Part shown: piece by piece, positions 57,621-64,000 of the stretch
How the letters are laid out: every line of letters starts with the position of its first letter
How positions within the stretch are numbered: position 1 is the stretch's first letter
Assembly (NCBI GenBank): GCA_019671135.1
Contig: JAHRHY010000002.1
Span: forward strand, 1,116,001 to 1,180,000
Reading direction: 5' to 3'
Length of the DNA stretch: 64,000 bases
DNA from: Linnemannia hyalina
Lineage: Eukaryota; Mortierellomycota; Mortierellomycetes; Mortierellales; Mortierellaceae
Position numbers and translations under genes: made by a program
Notes under the pieces: model-generated
Seen by the model: the letters and a program-made list of their open reading frames with translations, nothing else
The model's database searches: none
Told to the model about the DNA's origin: nothing

Positions 57621-59399
57621 GCTGCTGCTCAGCGGTGATTGCGAGGAATGTATTGATGGAGAGGAAAGAGACTGTGGGCGTAATACCGGAGGAAGGACAT
57701 GTGGAGGTGTGGAGAGACAAAAAAGAGCGGGAGAAAGGAGGGAAGGGGAAGGAAATTGGAAAAAAGAGAAACACGCGAATGGACGAGCGAGCGAAAGTAC
57801 ATCTTTCTCCTTTCTATTTTACTCCGAACAAGGGACAACCCCTTTCCTGTTGTCACAGTAACAGATGTTCTGTTTCCCTTCCCTGCTTCCGTGCCATTCG
57901 AACTGTTGCACAAAACACTCGCCCCCACTCATAAGTGCAGAAAATACAACGAGGCATGTCAAGCGAGTCCATCGAGAAAACTCGATCGAAGACAAAAAAT
58001 ATGAGAGCACCATCCTCCTTTTCCCCGCCTTCATTTTCTTCAGGAACGCATTGACCCCCCCTCCCACCTGCAACATTGGACGCTTGCTTTGGAGGTCTAG
58101 ATTTGATAGAGAACAAAGTGAGGTAAAGTGGGCAAGACGAGGTTCGTTTAGACCCCATGAAGAACAATAAGACCCCCGTTCTGTTGTCAATCGATATTGT
58201 CCAGCCTTGTAGCCATGAATAAGAACAAGCCTCTCTCTTGATTGTTGCACTAGCGCCTCTTTATCCTTCAATTGGGATGAGCTATGTGCTTTTCTCCTCC
58301 CTCTGGACTAGGTGGAGAGGGGGATGAATATACGACTCCTCTATTTGTCTTGACGGTCCACAGGGTTTTCTCACACTAGTTCTTCATCCCTATTACACGT
58401 TTGTGCCTCTGCAGTCTTACCGCCATCCATGCACACATTCCAGCTAGAAACAGGGTGATCTACACACCAGGCAGACAAGAAGGAAGATGCAGAATCACGA
58501 GAACCATGGTTTTATTCTAGTCTATGTAGAGAAGAGAGGAAACGATGGCCCTACTCCGTCTATGGCACTCTGTCGGAGAGGCCGCTATGAATGACTCGTC
58601 TCTACTCTCATAGAGCATTTAAATGGAAAGACGCAGCATAGCAAAATAAAATAACTGTTTCTAAAATAAGTATTTTGTTTGCTTATCGACATTCAAAATT
58701 AGACAACACAGCCAGGGCAAACAAGCAAAAAGAAATCAACATCACATCTGTCAGTTCATATTGTACCATAACTCCCAGTGTATGAACCGATCCCTTCTTG
58801 TATCCACAGCTATTAATCATTCCTAAAAAAAAGGCCAACAACCCCGATCTGATGTTACAGTGAATGTAAGAAAAGTGGCCAACTATTGTCTAGGCAACAC
58901 TTTGACGCATCAGAATCCGACCTTTCGATGATCCTTTAACCATTTTTATTCTTGTTCTTTTGAAAATTACATTACCAGATGCCCATGAGCTACTTCTACA
59001 AGAACTTGCTAGTATACACCATTGACAATCCTCCTCCTCTGGGCTAGTTTCTATATAACAAGGTGTTCAAAAGGGACAGAGATGACCTCATTCAACTTGG
59101 AATATATCCGCCTACTCAGGGACCGAATCTGACTGGCTCGCAGTGAATGCACGCGACACAAATGATACCCCCCCCCCCCCCTGTTCTTCAGTCATATTCC
59201 GGCGCCTGGCCAATGGAGTGCAAAATAGGGACAATAGAAACTGACACTCAAAAGCAATTGTCATAAGAGAATGAGAAAAGATAAGATAGAAACGAGAAGG
59301 GGGACTTTTTTTTAATTCTATGGTACATACATGCAAATGTAAATGGTATGATGATGGGATGGTAGCTATTGCTTCACTTCCTCCACATTTTTCGTCATT
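57621..59399. other. intergenic region
   Basis: About 1.8 kb without a supported gene. Includes a C13 run near 59168-59181 and the 3' region of the permease gene. Confidence 0.4.
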
Positions 59400-61182
59400 T
59401 TAGACAAACATCTTGAGGAAACGCTTCCAGGCAGGGCCGTGGGGCTTCAAGTCCGCCTTGTCAGACTCAGAGGGGATAAAGCGACCAGTGTCGAGATCGG
59501 CATCCTCAGCCTTGATCAACTTGGTACCATGCGTGTACTTGTATGAGAAGAACAAGATGGCGGACAAGACCCAGGGGAACCAGGCGCCCAAAAGGTTCTG
59601 GGCATACGAATCACGCGCCTTGCTGTAGTCGGCCAACGCTTCCTCGGTGGCACCAGCACCGGGGTGGTGAGGGGGGTTGATGACCGACAAGTAGCAGGTG
59701 GCAATGATGCAGCAGCAGCCGATAATGGTGGCCAAGATGTTACCGTAAGGGTAGCCCCAGGAGACGTAAGGGAGCTCGTTGACGGCACGGCCCTGGGCCT
59801 TCCAGCAGTAACGGAAGCGGAAGTGGAGGAACAAGATCAAGATCCAGGACTGGAAGATGATGGAGCCGATGATGGAGACGAACCACTGGAAGACGACACC
59901 GGAGCCGACGAAGATGGTGATCAACGACAAGCACGAGCAGAGAGTGACGATACCAACAGCAAAGACTGGGACACCGCGCGAGTTGGTGTAACCGATTTTC
60001 TTGTGGGCCCAGCCGTTACGGGAGAGGGACAACAGCATGCGGGTGGCGACATAGAAGTCAGAGTTGATGGCCGAGAAGACAGAAGTGAAAACGACGGCGT
60101 TCATGTAGTTGGCAGCGCCCTTCAAACCGGCCTTGACAAAGACAATGGTGAAAGGAGCCTGAGCAGCAGATCCGGCAGCGTTGATCAACAGGGGGTCGTC
60201 GTTGGCGACGATCGAGCCGAGCAAGAAGATCGAGGAAAGGTAGAAGAAGGCAATACGAATCAAGACGGTGTTGACGGCCTTAGGGACGTGCTTGTGGGGG
60301 TTGCGGGACTCGGCAGCAGTGACACCAGTCATCTCGGATCCACCATAGGAATATCCGACAGAGACCAAGGTGGTAAGGAAGCCCATGAAGCCGCCCTTGA
60401 AGGGAGCCCCCTCGATGTGCCAGTTGGAGACACCATAGGTGGTGCCACCGATGGCGCCAGCATCAACAAGGATACCGCAGATGATGAAAAAGATGATGGT
60501 GAAGACCTTGAGGATAGAGAACCAGTACTCGAGCTCTCCGTAGACCTGGACACCGGCCATGTTGATGAAGACCATCAAGACAATAATGATAACGGGGACG
60601 ACCCAGGAAGGGAAAGACGAATTCTCGCCAAGCCAGAACTCGACAATAATGGCAGAAGCAGACAACTCAGCAGGGATGGTCAAAGCCCAGTTAATGAAGT
60701 ACATCCACTATTTTTGTGCGTCAAGGAATAAGGAAAAGGAGCGCGGTGTTAGTTTTCGAGGACATGGTACCAATGCTAGAGGAAAATGAGAATAATAGGA
60801 CGTGTGACTAGTGTGGGAGACTTACAGTCATTTGAAAGGAGAAGGCCTCGTCAAAGACACGACCACCCCAGGCGTTGAAGGCACCAGGGAGGGGCAAGAG
60901 GGTAGCGATCTCACCGATAGCCTGGCAGACAAAGACAAGCCAGAGACCGATGACGGCATAGGCGAGAAGAGCACCACCGGGACCGGCAGTATGGATGGTC
61001 GCACCGGAGGTCAAGAAGAGACCGGTACCGATGGTACCAGAGATGGCGATCATGACCATGTGGCGGAGACGGAGGTCACGCTTGAGACCCTCTTGCTCGG
61101 CAGCCATGTGGGGAGTGACGTCCTGCATCTGGTCGATCTCGTACTTTTCAGACATCTCGGGTCCGTCTTCAGTCTTGGACAT
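59400..61182 (-). CDS. amino-acid permease (APC/YAT family)
   Basis: Plasma-membrane proton-coupled amino-acid transporter of the fungal AAP family. Exons 60826-61182 and 59400-60707 (118-nt intron) give 554 residues. The cytosolic N terminus (about 50 residues) ends LKRDLRLRHMVMIAISGTIG, then the signature GTGLFLTSGATIHTAGPGG in TM1. About 12 membrane segments follow, with the conserved EMTGVTAAESRNPHKHVPKA loop and the Arg-Asn-Gly-Trp-Ala-x-Lys motif. The C-terminal tail is charged (DLDTGRFIPSESDKADLKPH). Substrate specificity cannot be read. A 355-codon open frame on the opposite strand is a shadow of its codon bias. TTTATATG at about 61392 could be a TATA box. Confidence 0.95.
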
Positions 61183-64000
61183 TTTGTGATAGTTGTGAAG
61201 GTTGGAGGTTGGAGAGGAAGGGAGTGTTGTGAAGAGAAGTAAAGTCGTAAGAGAGAATGTGAGTAAGCGAGAGTAAGTGAAGAAAAAAGAGAGAAAGAGA
61301 GAAAGAGAAAGAGGCGAAGAGAAGGTAGGGGTGGAAGTGGTGGTCAGGACAGAGTCGAGAGAAAAGATGGAAAGAGGGGCAGGGGTGCCTAGCTTTATAT
61401 GAATTGTCGTTGAGAGATGAAAGGGAGCAAGAGGAGGGACGTTCAACAGACATGAACGCTTTTTTTTCATGACGGATCAGTCTCACATCAATGCGCACAC
61501 TTCAGTTCATTGCCGATTGAGTGGAAATAATCACAGATGAATATGATTGGCGGGCGAGTTGGCACCTTAGAGCGTGATTCCTTGCTGGATCGAGTGGACA
61601 GCCACCGACGATTGGCCCCTCCCTTTGGACCTTCTTGTTCTTCTTGTGGACACGTCTATCATCTTTTGAGTCGTCTTAGCCTAAAATAAACCTATTAGGA
61701 AAAAGCAAAGCAAGTAAGAAAAAAAAAGAAGGGGGGGGTGTCCCAACAGAGCCTATTACACTTTCGCCCCTTGGCCTTTTCCCTTGTCCAAATGCGCTAA
61801 TCGTTTTTTTTGCAAACTTGGCAAAAGGGGGGAAAGGCCGTTTGTCGTCCTTCTTCCCTCTCGCTCTCCGTTCCGTATCCACCGCAGGGTATTGCTCAAC
61901 AAGCAGGTCCAGATATTGTCTTATGTCTCTACCCTCTCGGCCTGATCATCGATCCAAGTTGGACGAAAAGAGTTCTAGCCAATCCTGTACCATGACGCAC
62001 CTGAATGCCTCGTCGCGTGCCCCTGCTCCCTCGCAAAAGGACTGGTCAGAATTTGAAGGAGCGAGACTGAGGGCTCGGTTGGTACCCTGTTGAATTGTGC
62101 GGGGGAGATCAAGACAAGAAACGCCTCCTATCATTGCATCCAGATCAACTTGCAAATGCCTTCATTTGATCGATCTGGCTACGATATCGTCACAACCAAC
62201 CCAGGTTCACATAGGATCTTCCCCCCCCCCAATGTCCGCCCTCTTTTTCTCTATCCGTTCCTTGCAGAGCGCCTGTTGTGCCGTATTTCGATGTAATTAA
62301 GATGTCTTTGTTTGTTTTTGTGTCCTCCGTCTGTGTGTTTCGTGAATACAGAACTCAAACACACAAACAAACAAACAAATCCTCCAAGAAGAGTAATATT
62401 CGCACAGTACGACACCAACAAAAAATAACAAACGACACCTAGAATGGGTGGTGAAATGATGGTTGGACAACCTTCCCTGTCCAAGTGTGACCCAAAACGG
62501 ATTTGTGTGTACCTCTGTGAGCACCTGTTTGTCCGAATAAAAAAATATGGTGAACTGAACTCAAACTAAAACTTGGCTCGTCGAATCAAAAGACGAGGAA
62601 GAAAAGTTACATGGATACACATGACTATGGAGAAGAAAAAAGCCGCTTTGGCGCTTTTCTGAGAGAGAAGAGATAAGGAAGAAAAGGGCTTTCTGCAAGG
62701 CACCTCAATCAGTTAGATCGAACTGCACTTACTTATTACGCACTTGGTTTAGGCTCGAGGGCGTACATACACATTTTGACCGGTGGAAACAAAAAAGAAG
62801 CCTGAAGAAAGTTAAAGAAGCAGAGCGCCACATCGGAGTGAACTCCGAGGGGCAAAAACGAAATAGCGACAATGGAGAGAGAGAATTGATATGGTAGTGG
62901 ACGTCTTGATAGAAAAGACATGGACGCGAAGGAGATGATGGTCGGGGTTGGCATTGACAATAGAAATGGAGAACTGGGCCGTTACCGTCTTTCCGCTTTT
63001 GTGATCGATACCCTTTCTCTCTATCCCTTTCTCCCCTAAATCACGTTGTAGATATTCAGGGCGGGATAAAATCCAGGGGCAGCGTGTGTAAGTGTTCAAT
63101 TCGGCCGCACCTTTTTCGTTTCCCTCTCGCCTCTATCCTTCTCGTTCTCTTTCTCTTTCTCTTTTTCTCACCCTTCCTCCCTCCCTGGCTCGATCTGTCC
63201 GGACTTTTTTTGTGCCTTTGTTGATTTTGCTCACACACACCACACTCTGTGTGCTGTATGTGTGGATTTCATTTCACAAATCAATTTTTAGACATAAACA
63301 AAACATAAACAAAACATAAACAACAAAGAAAAACGGCCGACTGGTGCAAAGAGAGGAGTCGAGATCGCCACAAAAAACATGTACTGTTCCGTCTTTGTGT
63401 TTTGATTGCTTAGAGTACATGCTAGAAAGGTGTAACAAGGATCAAATGAAGAAGTACCTGCAGCCGATCAATGTAATGAGGGGAGACAGCAATCTATTGT
63501 TGCAAATGGGTTCATGGCTGCCCCATTTCATAACTGCACATGTGCCTACTTCATCTTGTGGTCTATGACTATGAGACCAAGATCCAAGAAGGGAGGAAAC
63601 AAATCGCCGAATGGGCCAAAATGACAATTCGGCTGTTTGCATTTGGATTGTTTTGTTGTGTGTGGTTATGTCGATTCCCTGATACTCTCTCACGCTTTTT
63701 TTCAATCTCTCACGGACATACCTCCCCAGAAAGAACAGCGACGTACCTTTTTCAATTCCTGCCTCGCCCGATTCGTCTTTTTTTCATCCACCCTACTACG
63801 GTACATCTCCTGAATGGATGTGCATATGTCCAACAGATTAGTTCTTGCATCTTTTTATTCTTCCTTCCTTGGCTCCTTTGGATCATAACCGTCCTTCTGC
63901 CTCCTCATTGTCTATCTATTTGTCTATCTATTTTTATTTGGTGTATTATTCGCTCATGTACCCTGCCTGCCTGTGTTCTCCTCCCTTCCCGAATTATTTT
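61183..64000. other. permease promoter and terminal intergenic region
   Basis: The first 220 bp are a GA-rich leader/promoter of the permease gene. The remaining 2.6 kb shows no supported gene. Low-complexity features include a TTTG/CAAA palindrome-like region (62304-62380), an ACAAAACATAA repeat (63291-63322) and TCTATCTATTT near 63910-63932. A gene may begin beyond the window. Confidence 0.4.

Noticed and set aside
59664..60731. 355-codon open frame on the plus strand opposite the permease gene
   Set aside because: It is the exact antisense shadow of the permease exon 2, acidic and repetitive with no domain; strong codon bias in the real gene keeps the opposite frame open.

Overview
The window is eukaryotic nuclear DNA from a filamentous fungus. 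Genes carry many short GT-AG introns (mostly 60-170 nt). The protein set (SUB2/UAP56 helicase, eIF3i, Ede1/Eps15-like EH protein, DH-PH RhoGEF, Pho80-type cyclin, Kre9/Knh-type GPI protein, fungal amino-acid permease) is fungal. A Mortierella-like early-diverging lineage (Mucoromycota) is my inference from gene style; no sequence search was possible.

Layout. 0.3-0.7 kb: small single-pass membrane protein (+). 2.0-5.2 kb: three-EH-domain endocytic scaffold (+). 5.4-13.7 kb: three intact group A FAD monooxygenases (FMO-A, B, C), all minus. 15.1-16.7 kb: poorly resolved minus-strand coding remnants. 17.9-19.6 kb: SUB2 helicase (-). 21.3-24.1 kb: dead pogo/Tigger-type transposase (-), invaded by two copies of a 495-bp MITE with TWA target duplications. 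24.3-25.5 kb: tRNA-like boxes, a GC-rich foldable island and a 62-bp-arm hairpin. 26.4-27.5 kb: Pho80-like cyclin (+). 28.6-28.9 kb: small secreted protein (+). 29.8-30.3 kb: doubtful membrane-protein remnant. 30.7-35.4 kb: eleven-exon RhoGEF (-). 38.8-39.5 kb: GPI-anchored Knh-like protein (-). 42.1-44.0 kb: proline iminopeptidase (-). 44.2-44.8 kb: GH17 glucanase pseudogene (-). 45.3-47.5 kb: eIF3i (+). 47.7-57.6 kb: FMO relic, two intact FMOs (D, E) and one pseudogene (F), all minus. 59.4-61.2 kb: amino-acid permease (-). The last 2.8 kb holds no gene I can support.

The most distinctive feature is the FMO family: five intact genes, one full-length pseudogene and one exon relic, all on one strand in two blocks separated by housekeeping genes. 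All six full-length loci share an 11-nt microexon that supplies the Cys-His-Lys directly after the FAD-contacting Gly-Asp, so a gene finder that misses it breaks the protein. The downstream block (D, E, F) has one extra C-terminal intron absent from the upstream block (A, B, C), suggesting two lineages. Decay is visible nearby: FMO-F, the FMO relic, the GH17 pseudogene and the transposase all carry readable lesions. The FMO substrate cannot be told from sequence, and no complete biosynthetic cluster is evident.
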